In this document: piece by piece, positions 10,153 through 23,942 of the stretch | Position numbering within the stretch: position 1 is the stretch's first letter | Layout of the letters: each line of letters begins with the position of its first letter | Assembly: GCF_000090795.2 (NCBI RefSeq) | Contig: NW_003546342.1 | Location: 12,352-46,697 of the forward strand | Reading direction: 5' to 3' | DNA: 34,346 nucleotides | From: Amphimedon queenslandica | Taxonomy: Eukaryota; Porifera; Demospongiae; Haplosclerida; Niphatidae | Notes under the pieces: model-generated | What the model saw: only the letters and a program-made list of their open reading frames with translations | Databases searched by the model: none | What the model was told of the DNA's origin: nothing | Program-made: the position numbers and the translations under genes

Positions 10153-13100
10153 CTACTGTACCAAAACATAAATCAAATGATAGACTTTTTCTGCACGTTT
10201 AGCTATATCAGAAGCTTGATGAAGACTATACTTATCAACTGGTGCACTTGGTCTGGTGTGTCTATTAGGATAACGTGTGTCTAAGTAATACTGCTCCATA
10301 TTAGATACTAAATTATTTAGTTCTGATAGTGATCCTTCACATGAACTAAGAGCTCTTGCATGAACAATCAATTCATGACGTTTAAGATAAACCTCATTTA
10401 ATCCCAATAAGGCATACATACCAGCCTTAAGAGCCTTTTCCATTACCTGGTGAGCCATAAATATGAGTTGAGATGAGACTTCTTCTATAGACAACGAGAG
10501 TAAACCTTTCATAGCTCGTAGATCAGACTTTGCCTGTCTCATCCAACGCTTAGCCTCAATCTTATCAACTTGAGGCTGAAAACTAAAAGAACTTCCACTA
10601 TCTTGTGTTGTATGGCTCTGCTCAGATCTACTAAAATTACTGCCACCAAAACTGCTTCCTCCTCCTCCTCCTCCTCCTCCTCCTCCTCCTCCTCCTCCTC
10701 CTAGCCCTCCACCATGTCCATATCTTCTATTGCGTGCACTTCTATCCCACTGGTTAAAATTTGATTCCCAATGTGACCCAAAGCTAGTTTCTGTGTGTTG
10801 ACTAGATTCAGTAATATCAGGGTCAAGTAATGGGAGATTGTTCTCCAGACGATTGATTTGACATTTTAAAAATTTGAAAGCCTCTTCATAAATACTCACT
10901 TTAGATGGTTCAGCTTTATCAGGATGATATTGCAGATACAACCGCCTCACCCCTCTTCTCCTTTCAGCATCTGGTAGACTCCACAATAGCCTAAGCTGCT
11001 CACATATTTTTCTTCTTAGACTGTTAAGATCATCATTCTCGGTCTCAACCCTTGCTCTGCTAGATCTAGTTTGAATCCCACTACGTAAAACTATTTCTTG
11101 ATGATGATTAGGAGCCACAGATGCCTCTCGACGTACAAGCTTATACAGGCAAAGTATAGATACAATTTCTTCATGGATTTCATCTTCATTATCAATCTGA
11201 ATGGCATATTTCCTTAAGAAATGATTGTCGACATCTTCTTGCTCTACTTGATGAAGTATGATGGCCCAAATAAAATTATCATCACTTTTTTCATACCCAA
11301 CCCACTCCTGAGGACGAAATATATTATTGACATTGTGATCGAGAAATGACCTCCAGTACCTTGCCATGGGTTGCCCAGGCTTTGGCATGCTATCATCAGC
11401 ACTGATTAAATATTCCCTATCAATATTGACATCCTGATTATGTAACTTCATAATTGATTTGAAATCTTCCTCACTCTGAACTTCAAGAAGTTCATACATT
11501 ATTTCATTCAATTTTATAGCTTCATTACCTACAACCCGTGCCAATACATTACAAAGTTCATGAGCAAGACCTCTTCGTAATGTCATATCAATAGTATTAA
11601 TTTCATCACTGCTATAAAAAGTATAGTTCTCATCCTCATCACATATAAAGAGAAATTTGGCTTTAATTGCACCAACTTTAATTGAATTAATGGTTACACA
11701 TGCAATAAAGTTAATGACTGTTTTGCATTGAAGATTCTTAATGAAATTAACTATTAAAGCAGCATTTGGTTTTGACAGATCTGATGAGACTTTTAAAAAT
11801 ATTTTTGTGAGACCATCACAATAAACTGAAGCAGAGCAAAGCTTTATTAGGTATTCTAGCCGTTCACATATTTTGCTATGGGACTGTGATATAATACCTG
11901 ATTCTAGCTTATCATGACTAACAGAAGATAGACGCTTTGGAGATAGCTTTCTTGGCAACTTGCAGCACAGGTCTTTCTCTGAGACATCATCTGCTCTTAA
12001 TAAAGGAATACTAAATAGTTTAAACTGTGACTCAGAGAAATTCCATGGAGATTCATGGTTGTAATAAACCTTTCTATCACGATAAACGAGCTTTGTTGAT
12101 AAAACTAATTGATCATCAAAAGTTGGGAGATACAAAGGTTTCAGAATTTTTTCAGTTTCTTGTGTCACATCTTTTAATAAATCAGAGAGTGCTTGCATTG
12201 CATTTCTTACCAATTCTTTATCATTAGGATTGTTAATATCTTTACATTGTTGATGGAGCCTCTCCAGCATATACTGTATATGCTTTAGCTCTACTCTATA
12301 TGTTACTCCTGCTTCTGACAATGCAGGCCATAAATGATGCAAACTGAGTGGCAATATATTAATGTAGGGACAAAATCTTGTGCTTTTTTCAGATCCTGAT
12401 GAATTAATAGTCATAACAACTTGCATTGAATTTACAAGTACAGGCTTGCTAACCTCAAAACCATCATTTGGTTCAGCACTGACAGGAATAAAGGGAACTA
12501 AAGATAGTTCTTCTAATAGGCTGCTGTCATGATTGTGAATGAATGTGATGTTGTCTTTAATAACTTCTACTACAGATGCACTGCCAATAGTTCTTGATAC
12601 AGTATACGTTGACATCAATTCAAAGTCAGCCAAACGAGATCTTGAAATGTTTTCAATGTTTTTAAAAACATCTGTTACAGAAGGTTTAGAAACTACTCTT
12701 AATTGATTCAGTACATTGTTTTCAGCTACAGACATGCAACATGATGGTAATTGTATAACTGGTCTGACAGTCCAAAGAAGAGAAGCGTTTAATTCATCAT
12801 AACTAACGGCTCCATTAAAACAAGTAAAGCCAGTATTATTGGGTGATGGAGCAATCCATAACAATGGACTCAAATCAGCAGTACAAACAAAAGGAATTCT
12901 ACAAATTGTAGACAATAATGTGGGTGACTTATGAATATCAGTAGCTTTAGTTGAGAATAGATATTCAACAAGCACATTAGAAGTATCTTTACAATGACTT
13001 TTTGACACTTCATCACAAAATTCTACAAATTCCTCTGGTGTTACCTTAATACGAAGACCAATAAACCTCAGGAAATCAAGCCATTCTTTTTTTCTATATT

Positions 13101-16100
13101 CCTCAACAAGAAAATGAAACCGATCGGAGAAAAAATTGAATATCTTCATAGTATGATCAACAAAATGATTAACAGGATAAAGTTTATTATCATTTGAATG
13201 AGAAACTAAGAATGGCAATTTCTTTGCACAGTTAACAAACTTTATAGCTTGTTCACTCTGTTCACCTGTCATTTGTAAAGCATGTTTTAAATTAGGAAAG
13301 AGATACTTTCTAATATATTCCATGTGACACAGTCGTTCCTCAAAATCTAGTTTGTAGAACACTGGAAAAATTATGTCACAATAGACTTCAGTAGGTGACA
13401 ACTCCTGACCAAGAAGAGAAAAATTATTTTGACACAACCATTTCCAAGATCCATTTCTTTCCAAAAAGACGATTCTGTCAATGGGTGCCCACTTATCATA
13501 TGCTTCTACTGGGAATTGAGGATCAGGCCAAAGATAAACATATCTTTTAAGTAACTTTGTGACTGTTTCATTAATACTTTTGAACAAAGGGAGGCATAGG
13601 ATCTTGTCTAGGATCTTCTTGTCATTATGAAATGATGTTTTGTTGAGGTATGACATTAGACTCTTTATTTGTAAGTCATTTAGTGTTGTAACTTTTTGGG
13701 TAAAGTATTGCTCATTTTTTCTGCATACATGAAAGATGACATCCAAAATATAATTGCATTGTGTCATGCTAGGACAATAATCAAATATTCCTTGTGGATA
13801 CCCTTCGGATTTGAGTATAGGGACATTCAAATCCTTTAAAACATTAAAAGCATGATCAAACATGTCCGGTTCAACAATTGGCAATACACCAGATGCAGTA
13901 CTGTAGAGTTTATTATTCCTCGCTGGTAGCAAAGCCCACTCCTGAACAATTTCATTCCGATAGACAATGAAGTAGTCATCTGATGTAATGCAATCCCATA
14001 ATTTTTTTAGGGTACGAGCATCAATGACATTGCTGGGTGCTTCATCTCCTTTTAGTTTAGATGGTAAATTATCCTCAAGTATTTTTGATACTTGACTAAA
14101 TAAATTGCCGCTGTCTATACTGAGAAAATAGTATGGTGAAAGAGATAAATTAAATAGTTCTGGATGCAAAAATCTATCTTTACTTTTAGAAAAAAGTGAG
14201 AAATAACTACTAAAAAGTACTTGGTCGTTCTGATTAAAATTTCTAAGAATATCATCAGATGTGAGCAAGAGTGGATAGCCATGAGGAGATTTTGGAAACT
14301 CAGAGGAATGACATAAAATGTATTTAAGAAATTCTTGAAAGCATTGAATAGTTTGAAAAGGACTTTCCTGTAGCTTAACTGGTGCACCAGATGTCAAAAT
14401 CAAAGAAGAAAAATTAGTATAAAAGGAAAATACAGACAGTGGACTTACTATTGGAGGATCAAACACTTTCTTAAAGGTTTGATAAATACAATGAGGTGCA
14501 CAAGTTACTAGCATTCTAATTCTACTCACAACAGGTATTATACTCTTAACATACTCAGGCTGAAAGTATACCTGGGTAAATCCGTTATCACTTTTTAATG
14601 GACACCACTCCACTTTTACTTTACTTTGTGATGCCTGGACCTGAACTGCAAGAACAGATGTATTACAATCATAAAGATGTTGCACTACATTAAGAGCTAA
14701 TGTATGCCAGTCACCCTCTAATTTTTCACTATCACCACCTTTATCAAATAGAGGAAAAAGATCATAATAACTGTTAATAATTGAAGAAGCATCTCGTAAA
14801 GAGTAAGTTTTAGCCTCAGATATAAAGTAGGCTCTAGCTTTATCTAACAGCAATGCATAACAGTATGCTATAGCTTGTAAGATGAATCTGTTCCATTTTA
14901 TTTTATTGTCTTCCCTGTCTCCATTCCAAAGTGAACGACGATTGTTATGTAGAGCAAACTGACCATTAACATGTACTGGAAGATTTGTAAACACAGGCAA
15001 TGGCAGAAAGCAAAAAACACGACCTTGTATATGAGTATTTCCATCCAAAGGAGCTGCAATGCCATACTTTGGCTGAACTCTATCAAGTGATAACTGTTCT
15101 TCTGGGGATTTTGATATATTACCAACACCATTTTGAATGAGCCACCTTTTAGTTTTTTTAATATAAGGCTTTACAATACTAAGCTGAACTTGGTATGTGA
15201 CAATGAATGGCTCTTTGCTACTTCTAAAAGAAAGCAGCTTCTGATGGAATGCTTCTCTCTGTTTTTGGTCTTCTTGTGAAATATTTACTTCATAACTCAG
15301 CTTTAACGAGCTATGTTTATTGTCAATGATATAAAAGCTAAATTGTTTGATGTGATTCAAGAATAGAAGAGCATCTTCAATTTCATTCACCCACTCAGTG
15401 AGCTTCTCTTCCATTTCATTGACAGAAATGTGTTTCTTAAAAGCTGTTTTATCTAATAATTCAGTTGATTGGAATCCACTTTGTGTTCGTAATGGGAATC
15501 TAAAGAGAGTACCAGTTGTCAAATTATCAGGCAAATGAATGTTAGATGATGAAACCCGAAGAAAGCTAAATTTAAGATCACTCATACCTTTTAAAAAGTT
15601 ATCATCAATGTTATATTGTCTTCCAGGACAGGAGTGATCTGCTTCTGGTACATATTTGCAGTGTGGGTCAAATACACAAAGTGTGTTTCCTCTAGTAATA
15701 AAACTAGGACAATCAGTCAGGTGATATACTACATTGAAACCAATACCAAACTGACCAATTGATTCATCATCATCTCGCTTAGAACCAAGACCCAACTTCT
15801 GAATACCCTCCAGATCTGCATCACTAAACTCCTTATCATTCCATACCAGTAGGGCAGGTCCTTGTAATTCTTTTCCCCATTCTTCTGAAGGTACTTTTTT
15901 TTTCTTGTGCTGTCTTTTATCAAGTATTACTCGTATTTTAGTAGCTTTAGTATCATCAGCATTTTGCAGTAGCTCTTTAAGAAATGTTGCATCAAGTGGA
16001 TATTCCTGCAGTATGTTCCTAATGCGCCTAGTGAGTTCTTCCTTTTGACCAAAGGGAACTCCAGCAAAACTTTGTTGTGACTGAGGGGCAAATTTATTCA

Positions 16101-19100
16101 AAAACCTGCTACACGTGGGTTTAACACCAAGTGTCAGTGCTACTTCTCGAGTTAGTTTATTGTGTACATAAAAGCTCTCATTGTCTGGTGGTAGCCATGG
16201 TGAATCATTAAAGGACAATTGGCTTACATGTCGAAGAGTATATGAATCATCAATAAGTATAATATCTCCCTTGTAGTTTGAAACTTGAGATGAATTGATG
16301 GTCATTGAATTTAACTCTGAAATCATGCTCAAAGCAATATTTTGATTCCTTTTTAGTATTTTACAAGATGCAAAATCTTTATACATTGCCTCAAAAGCTA
16401 CTAATATGTCATCATAGTTAAAGGTTGTCTTAATATTAAAACACTTTAAAAGTTTATCTTTTTCAGAAAGCATTGATGGCAGCTTGTAAAGATATGGTCC
16501 ATCATGATAATTCCAGTTAATAGCTACATCCCATGGACAAACAAAAGTTTTACCTGTCCATATAAATGGTTTATTGTAATACTTTGATAATGATTCATGA
16601 AGCAAAGGATTATCAAGTAATTCATCAAAAAAAGTATATATTTCACGACACATTTCATTAATAATTTCATAATGACCTCTAGGTGCAGATGGTTTGAATG
16701 AACGAATCAAAGTATTTAAGTGTTTCAGAACTTCATCAAATGATGGCTTAGTAGCAATTTCTAATAACTTGATCACCCTTTGTCCTATAGTGCCACAACC
16801 TCCATCACTGACAGAATTAGTATTAAGTATTGCTCTTTGAGAGCCAACTATGAGAGCAGTGCCTCTTGCTGTACTACGTGAATTACAAATTAGCCCATAA
16901 GGAGACAGTAGCACATGACCCTCACCCTTCCAATGTATGAAGTAATGCTGAGGCTTTGGTAAAACAGGTAAAAATCTCATCTTCTTCAGCTCATCAGGCA
17001 CAGGAGAAGTTATATTTTGCAATATAGCTTTTACTCTTTTCATTGCTTTACTTTTGTCAGTAACAATGATTGGTTCGATTGTTTTAGCACTTCTAATAAT
17101 AATGTGAATTGACAGTTTCTCTGACATCATTCCAAACTCAACTAACATGTTACATACCAAATTATTTTGACAGAAGCTAGATAAAGGAAACATAGCATCT
17201 TCAGGATCAAATATGTCTTTAAATACAACTGGATCAATTAGTTGGTTGGCTACCTTTAAGTTTATGCCATTAGGAGAGCATGGGATGCATGGAATTAATT
17301 TAATTTGGGTTTTAACGTTCTCATATTCATTTGAATTTATTTGCTGTGACATGGCAATAGCTAGCAACATACAAAAAATAACTTTATTGCGAATTTGTAT
17401 GTGTGCATTAAATGATGCTATATTGGATAAAAAGAAACTAGTAAAATTATCTTCATCAAGAACACTCAGACTAGTACTGAACTTCATTAACTGTTGCATA
17501 TGGTTAGGCGGTAAGGAAACTACTGGTAATTGAAGAATATGAAGAGCCTCTTCAGGAAAGGAATACCTACCAACTATTGAGAATAATGATGAAGGAATGA
17601 AGTAAGACTGCTCTAGTGTCTGCCATTTATTTAAAGAAGCTGAGTAGAAGAGCTCTTTTTCTGATAACAACTTTATCAAGCCAGTAACAAGAAAATCCCA
17701 TGGATATTTCATGTGCAGATTTGTAGCAAGTGGCCACAACATATGGAAGTCATAGTCAAGTAAAGTTCCAGAGCAGTGCATTGCTTGCAATTTTTGAAGT
17801 AATTTGCAATAAGCTTCTGGTATAGTTATTTCCATTAGGTTTTTGTTCCATTGCTCTCTTGAATCAGTAACAATACCTGATGAAGCTTCAGTCCAAATAC
17901 CACTTCTGTTACTCATAACAGCAAAATTAGCACTGACATGTACTGGTAAGCCAGTACTAGGCAATGCTAATGGCAAAAAACAAAATGCATTTCCTTCTAT
18001 TTCCTTACACTTGTAACAACTCGAGTTGATTCTATCAAATTGACATGCTATAGAGGCCACAGCTGGTTTTATGATATTCTGGTGTCGCCACTGCTCTTCT
18101 TGACTAGCTATTAGCCAATGTTCAGTGCTGCTTTTATTATGCGGTGACTTGATCACAACTTTGTGAATATCATCATTACTACTGTTACTAGCATCAATTG
18201 AGACTTCAATGATTTTCTTTTTGCCTTTCAGTGAACTAAATGTGATCTGTTTAACATGCTGCAAAAAGAGCAATAATTTAGAACCACACTCAATCAAATC
18301 TCTTTTTATATCTTCTACAAGATGTTCATTGTAAATTGTAGAACTAATCTGACTGGCGCTTGTTCTAAAAGGAAACCTGAACATTGTCCCTTCATAGTCT
18401 GATGATGATTTGAAGCCAAATAAACCTTCATAAGGTGTCAAATCCTGAGACTTAGCAAAAATTTTTGACTGATACTTCATTTTCTTACCTGGTCTACTCT
18501 CATTAATAACTATCCCTTTAAGGTACTTTAGTGTTGGATCAAATATATACAACCACTCACCACTAACAAAGGAAGGTACATCAGTGATGTGATACACTGA
18601 ACAAAAACCAATGCCAAATTTACCAATTTTAAGTGGCTGGTTAGCTTTTGTAGCACCAGCCAGTTTGGTTATGTTTTCAAAGTCTTCTTTAGTAAAACTA
18701 CCATTGTTGTGCACTATCAGTGCTGGACCATGACTGTCTGCCATTCCTTTAAATATTAAATTTTGAGTTGAATGTGTTCGATTGTCATATAATATATTGA
18801 CTTCAGTTGCCCCAGCATCATCAGCATTTTGAATCATCTCTTTTATAATAGTCAAACCATCTTTATATTCTTTTAGAATATTTCTAAGACGAGTTGTTAT
18901 TGGTTCATGTTGACCAGCATCATCAAATATATCTTCAGTTATGTTAAGTTGATCACTAAGTGGAGTTATTCCCAGCTCTGCTGACAAATGAGACACTTTG
19001 GGATGTATTAGATGATACTCTTCACCCGAAGCATTGGCAATATTACAAAGCACTTCATTATTGGTATAGGCCACCTCTTGAACAGGAATAAGATTAGGAA

Positions 19101-22100
19101 AAGAGGACTTACTTTCAACTGGTACAAGAACATCACCATCACCCATTCTATCAGTATCTTCTGCTAGCCATTCTAGTATAGCTGTGACTATTGCCCAAGC
19201 TTTTGCAGCATTTATTTGATTACGAGGAGCATATTTTATTGACTGAAGAACATTAAAAATCTGTTGAGGTGTTACTTGGTGATTTACGCCAAGTAAGGAA
19301 AATATATCTGCAAAGCCAGACAAATTGCTTGGTAATACATAAACAAATGGTTCCAAATTTGCTTCAAAGGTAGGATTAGCTTCTATTGCTATTTGCTGTG
19401 GGTGTAAAAACTTGTTTTTAATAAATACCCAATTATCGATAGCAGCAAAAGTATTTGCACTGCAAAACTCTCTATTCTCTTGTAAATAGGTATATGTTTC
19501 AACAGAAATTTTCAATAAAAGATCTTTTCGTATTCTATGTTCATTCTTAATTACCTCATTAAAATGAGATGCAATGGCTTTTATTAGAGCTTGAGATCTT
19601 CCCAGTTGCTCCACAAGTTGAGTTGGAACTCCTTCAACAAAAAAGGCTTGAGAGCCTGCTATTAATGGTAAATGAGATGAAGCAAGGTCTTCTGATACTA
19701 ACATCAATGGATTACCAATAGATTTAGCTGAAGCTAAACAAAACTGATACTGTGAGCCTCTCCACTCTAAACAGGAAGGATATTCATCAGGATGTTTACT
19801 TGCTACTGGTAGCCAACAGGACTTTGCATTGAGCCTTCTTAAAGCAACTAATAGTGAGTCTGAATTTGCTGATACTTTTTGTCTCAATAAATAAGGAAAT
19901 GATGATAAATATTGCAAAACTGCCATGGCTTTTGAATATAATATGCTACTGGTTTTTGCAATACCATCTGTGGATTGCAAGCAAATAGAATTGACTATTT
20001 GAAAAATTTCACTAGCACTTACAGATGATTTTAAGCCGCATTCTCTCAGAATAGGCAAATAAGGTTTAAATTCTGCCCCAGGAAATTTATCCTCACCATT
20101 GAATAATTTTAGAAGAAGCTCATTTTCAGGATCAAATAGATAACACGGTGACTTAAATGCTCCTGATAATTTTGTCTTAATAAATGGCAAATCTTTTAAA
20201 GCACCAGTTAATTGCTGCTTATAACGAGGACTGCTAAAATTATCAAGAACACTTAGCATAAAAGGAACTACATTATGAAATTTTCCACTCTTAATCTGTT
20301 GAAATGCAATTTTTAGAAGGTAGTCAGTTTCACTCATAAAGCAAAGGACATTAGCATTACATAATGCTTTTAACAATTGCACATCATTGTGGCTGTAGGT
20401 ATCAATGATGAAAGGATCATCTTCAATCAGATCAGTTTTAAAGTCATACCTACCGCTCATAGCAATTACATGATTAGTATATGACTTAATTGAATTCAAC
20501 GAATAGCGAGTTGAATCACTGTATTGTAAAACTTCAAAAAGAGGCATTTCACTAAATGTAGATAACTTATTTAAATCATAGAAACTAGAACTATTAAAAA
20601 ATTGTTGAAGTGCCAAAGCCTCCGTTCGCAAAAAATTTATACTGCTAAACGTGAACAACTCGATTGCATCTAATATTCCATTTGGATCAAATTGATATAT
20701 GTATTGTGAAAGCTGTGAATGAGACAAGTAAGGAAATTCACGAGCATCAGCAAATTTCATCCCACACTTTTTTAAACTAGCAACAATTAGCTCATTTGAC
20801 CCAAACAAAAATTGAGGGATATAAACTACTCCTGCTTGCCTTTTTAACTCCAGAATATTTGTGCGACCTGATGGTAGTTTTACTGGTAAAATTTTCTTGT
20901 TTTTAAAATGGGATAAATTTCTTTTATTGAGCCACTCCCAAAAGTGTTGCAATTGGTCTTGTGACCATGATCTTGTGTTGCATTCCGCTAATAAAGTAGA
21001 TACTCCCATTTCATTAAGTAAAACTAGCTGTGTCTGACCATAAAGTGCTATTGTATAAAGACTCGTATGTAATTTTTGGTCTTCATCATACATTTTTACA
21101 AGCTTAGACTCTACACCAGGCAACAAACTGCTAGGATAATCAGAACTGCAAAGAAAACTTGATTCAATTGCTACTCTTTTAAATTCCTGAAAAGAGCCAT
21201 CAGCCATTGGTAATAACCAAAGACCAACTAAATCAGCATGATTATTGTCAACTAAACAATATCTTAAAATATCAAGTTTATCTTTTCTTGTTACATGAAT
21301 GTAAGCTGTCTCATAGTGCTTTAAGTGCAACCTTGCTATTGCTGGACTTAAATCTGTTTTAGCCCCAGTATAGTAATTTTTAATAGCTTTAATGCAATTG
21401 CCACTTAATATGACTAAATTAACATTGCACTTCAATAGAGCATCAATAACAGCTTTTGAAACATCATGATTTGCAAAAACAGCTTCTGAAATATTAATCC
21501 ATTTTCCTCCATCTAATTGAGTATGAACTATTTTTTTGTGATCAAATAAGAAGTTGTAGAAAGGTTTCAGTAGGCCACTCCATTGTGTACCACTTACTTT
21601 TCCTATGTCAGGCCAATAGTTGTAAACCTCAGGCGATTTCATATCCATTAATTTGGAAATTAACTTAAAGTAACAAAACGGCAAGCAGTCTTCAACAAGC
21701 ATCTTGTTCCACATTGCCTGTTCATCGTGTCTTCTCTCTTGTGCTTCCCACTTTATTGATCGTCGATTACTGCTAATGGCAAAAGTGCCATTAACATGAA
21801 CATAAAATGGCGATCTGTCTTCAACTGGCAAAGGTAGTACGCAAAAAATACGACCAAAAGACATTATTAAATCATTTAATTCAACAGCAACTCCAACCAA
21901 TTCAACAGCAACTCCAACCCAAGGAAGAACATTCTGCTTTTCTGCTAGTTGCCACACCTTCTGATTGTTTGAGCCAACCTGATGAACAACTAAAAATTCA
22001 TGCTTAATATGGCTTCGAGTTTCATTATCTTTGACAGCAACTTTAAAATGAGAACTCTCTATATGCATTTGCCCATATAGTGTTAAACTACTTGTTTTGC

Positions 22101-23805
22101 TTGTAAGATCTTCAATGGCTCTCAAAATTTTTTGCTGATTTTGAATGTGTAGGCTACGATGCTCTTGACTAATGCTCACATTAAATATTGATGATATTGC
22201 ACCTCTGGCATTAATTTTCAATACTTCTATTGAACAAACAGACCTCAGAAAAAGCAACAAATACTTTGCCTCTTGCTTCAATGAACTTAATAGGGATTCC
22301 AATTTTGAAATATCATAAATTTCGCTCCATATTTTTGATGGCTTGTTACGCAAGGGAAACCTGAAAATCGTTTTCCCTTTAAAATTAGATAAACCACTAG
22401 AAAAACCACCAATACCAGTGAATGGGGCAACAGCTTCAGGGCAATGATCATTTAAATCTTCCAAAGAATATCGCTGACCAGACTTACTATTCCATACTAA
22501 CAGTTGAGGCTCCAGGAATACACATGTATCTTCACTGATAATAACTGGAAGGTCTATTATGAGAAAATGGATGATTATAATAACAATTCGTTGACATAAT
22601 GTGATGGGGTGGTTTATACAAGCTAACTTACCAGTAATGTGATACACAGAATTGAATCCAATTCCAAACTTTCCAACTTTATTTGGGCTATTTGCCTTTA
22701 CACTCTGATAAGTGGTCTGTATGCCTTCCCAGTCTTCTTCTCTGAAAGGTGCATTATTATAAGAAAGAAGAGCAGGACCAGTGAACTGCTTTGACAACTC
22801 TTCTTGATCCCTAGCGGAAACACCTGACTGTGATTGTAGTAGTGAAATGGGGAGTGTCTCAAGATTACGATAGTCAAGATAGAACTTGACCTCTGTGGCT
22901 CGGGCATCATCAGCATTTTGTATGACTTCCTGTAAAAATGTATTAACAAAAGAGTGTATATAGTAATTCTAAAAATGCTTTAGTATACTTAGTTTATCAG
23001 TTTTAAGACAAAAATTTAGAACTGTACTACCTATCTTACATTAAACTTAACAAACAATTAGGAAGTAATCGACAAGAAGGTAAAACTTTTGTTGATAGCA
23101 AGAAAGTACATTTAAGTTGAGCATACCATACGTGTAGGTATAGCAAGTGATTTTAAAATAAAAACTGATGTATAAGATGATGTGACATTATACTGGATTA
23201 AGATTATTGGATTAAAAAATTTTTAGATTAGTCCAAAAGGTCATTTGCCATATAAATTCTGAAACATGACATTAACCCACAACTAAATGTATATCCTGCT
23301 TCTTTGCCGCTTACTACCTGGAACTATACAATTTTTGGCAATACAACTCTAAAATCCGAACAGTGCGACTGTCAGTGAGTATACACAAACACATTGAATG
23401 TACATGCATTGAATGAAACAAATCAATGATACAGAGGGCAACACAAACATTAATACTTTCAACTGTATTTCTCTATTCTATTTCTGGCTTGATGCCAGTG
23501 ACTCATCAAAACCTCGATCAAAACATGATGAAGGCCTATAACTAAAGCAAAATCTGGCCTGGGTCATGCACTTACAGTAAAATGTAATACAAAGAACTGA
23601 AACTAAACAAGTACAGCATCTATTCCATTACCTTAAATATTTGGCCACTTGGATACTCTTGAAGAATATTCTTAATAATATCGTAAATAGGAGGAACTCT
23701 TTGACCAAAATCCTCTCCTCTCAATCCTAGACTAGAGCCAGTGTCCCTCCGCTTGTTACTTGAATTGCCACTGCCAGCAAAGCTAGCAGAGGAACGTCGT
23801 TTCAT
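10153..23805 (-). CDS. SACS-like: Sacsin-like giant protein, 4290 aa (3 sacsin repeats + DnaJ + HEPN)
   Basis: Co-chaperone-like protein with Hsp90-type ATPase folds. Exons: 23805-23632, 22929-22632 and a 12.4-kb exon 22553-10153; phases 0 then 1; the sum is 4291 codons with the stop. The N-terminal ~33 aa are basic and Ser/Gly-rich, without the ubiquitin-like domain of human sacsin. Sacsin repeat 1 starts near aa 34 (IIKNILQEYPSGQIFK then EVIQNADDA, aa 59-67; GKFGIGFNSVYHIT ~aa 144-157). Repeat 2 is near aa 1370-1450 (EMIQNADDAGATEV, GKFGIGFCSVYH) and repeat 3 near aa 2330-2430 (ELLQNADD, GQFGIGFNVVYH). The Asn-box and GxGF glycines needed for ATP binding are kept. A DnaJ-like helix pair with HPDK is near aa 4035, then a poly-Gly tract near aa 4115, then the HEPN domain (AKRWMRQAKSDLRAMKGLL to the end). 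Order and length match vertebrate sacsin (4579 aa). True orthology is not proven. Confidence 0.93.
10656..10702 (-). repeat. In-frame GGA microsatellite encoding poly-Gly between DnaJ and HEPN
   Basis: About 15 copies of CCT on the plus strand (GGA/GGN codons on the coding strand) encode an uninterrupted glycine run just N-terminal to the HEPN domain. It is a trinucleotide repeat, so length changes keep the frame. Confidence 0.9.
21878..21919 (-). repeat. Perfect 21-bp tandem duplication inside the sacsin-like coding exon
   Basis: Two identical adjacent 21-base units (21878-21898 and 21899-21919) encode a duplicated VGVAVEL heptapeptide in the first sacsin repeat region. The duplication adds seven residues and keeps the frame. 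Confidence 0.9.
22554..22631 (-). other. 78-bp intron with no in-frame stop in the sacsin-like gene
   Basis: Donor G|GTAAGTTAGC and acceptor ATAATAG|AC give GVYHIT-D-LPVII, which restores the conserved HIT-D-xP of the ATPase fold. The intron length is a multiple of three and it has no stop in frame, so unspliced RNA would insert 26 residues (GKLACINHPITLCQ...) directly after the GxGF/HIT motif. Phase 1 on both sides and the family alignment favour removal. Confidence 0.8.
22930..23631 (-). other. First intron of the sacsin-like gene (702 bp)
   Basis: Bounded by AAG|GTAATGG and TTTTTACAG|GAAGTC, phase 0. Inside I see only AT-rich sequence and no ORF or clear repeat family. Confidence 0.7.
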
Positions 23806-23942
23806 GTTGAGAGCAGGTGTATACAGTATCTATATTGAGAGCAAAAGGCTTCTTCGTCCCGGGACCTCCCGCGAGCAAATTAATTAATAATCGTAACCAC
23901 ACCTTTGACCACGCCTAATTGAAGACTTCATTGAAGGGGTCT
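23806..23942. promoter_or_regulatory. Putative bidirectional promoter upstream of the sacsin-like gene
   Basis: This interval lies upstream of the sacsin start codon and contains the only CpG-rich patch nearby (cgtcccgggacctcccgcga, 23856-23875). A possible first exon with a consensus donor begins on the plus strand at 23943. No TATA box is evident. The assignment rests on position and composition only. Confidence 0.35.

Noticed and set aside
10177-10560. HEPN domain as an active RNase
   Set aside because: I do not see a clear R-x4-6-H catalytic motif; sacsin HEPN domains are thought to bind nucleotides rather than cut RNA, so no toxin-like role is claimed.
11000-22010. Several open frames of 60-110 codons antisense or out of frame to the sacsin exon
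   Set aside because: They overlap a strongly conserved coding exon and show no family features of their own.
22554-22631. Continuous ORF through the sacsin intron
   Set aside because: Removing the 78 bases gives the conserved HIT-D-xP and uses consensus splice sites.
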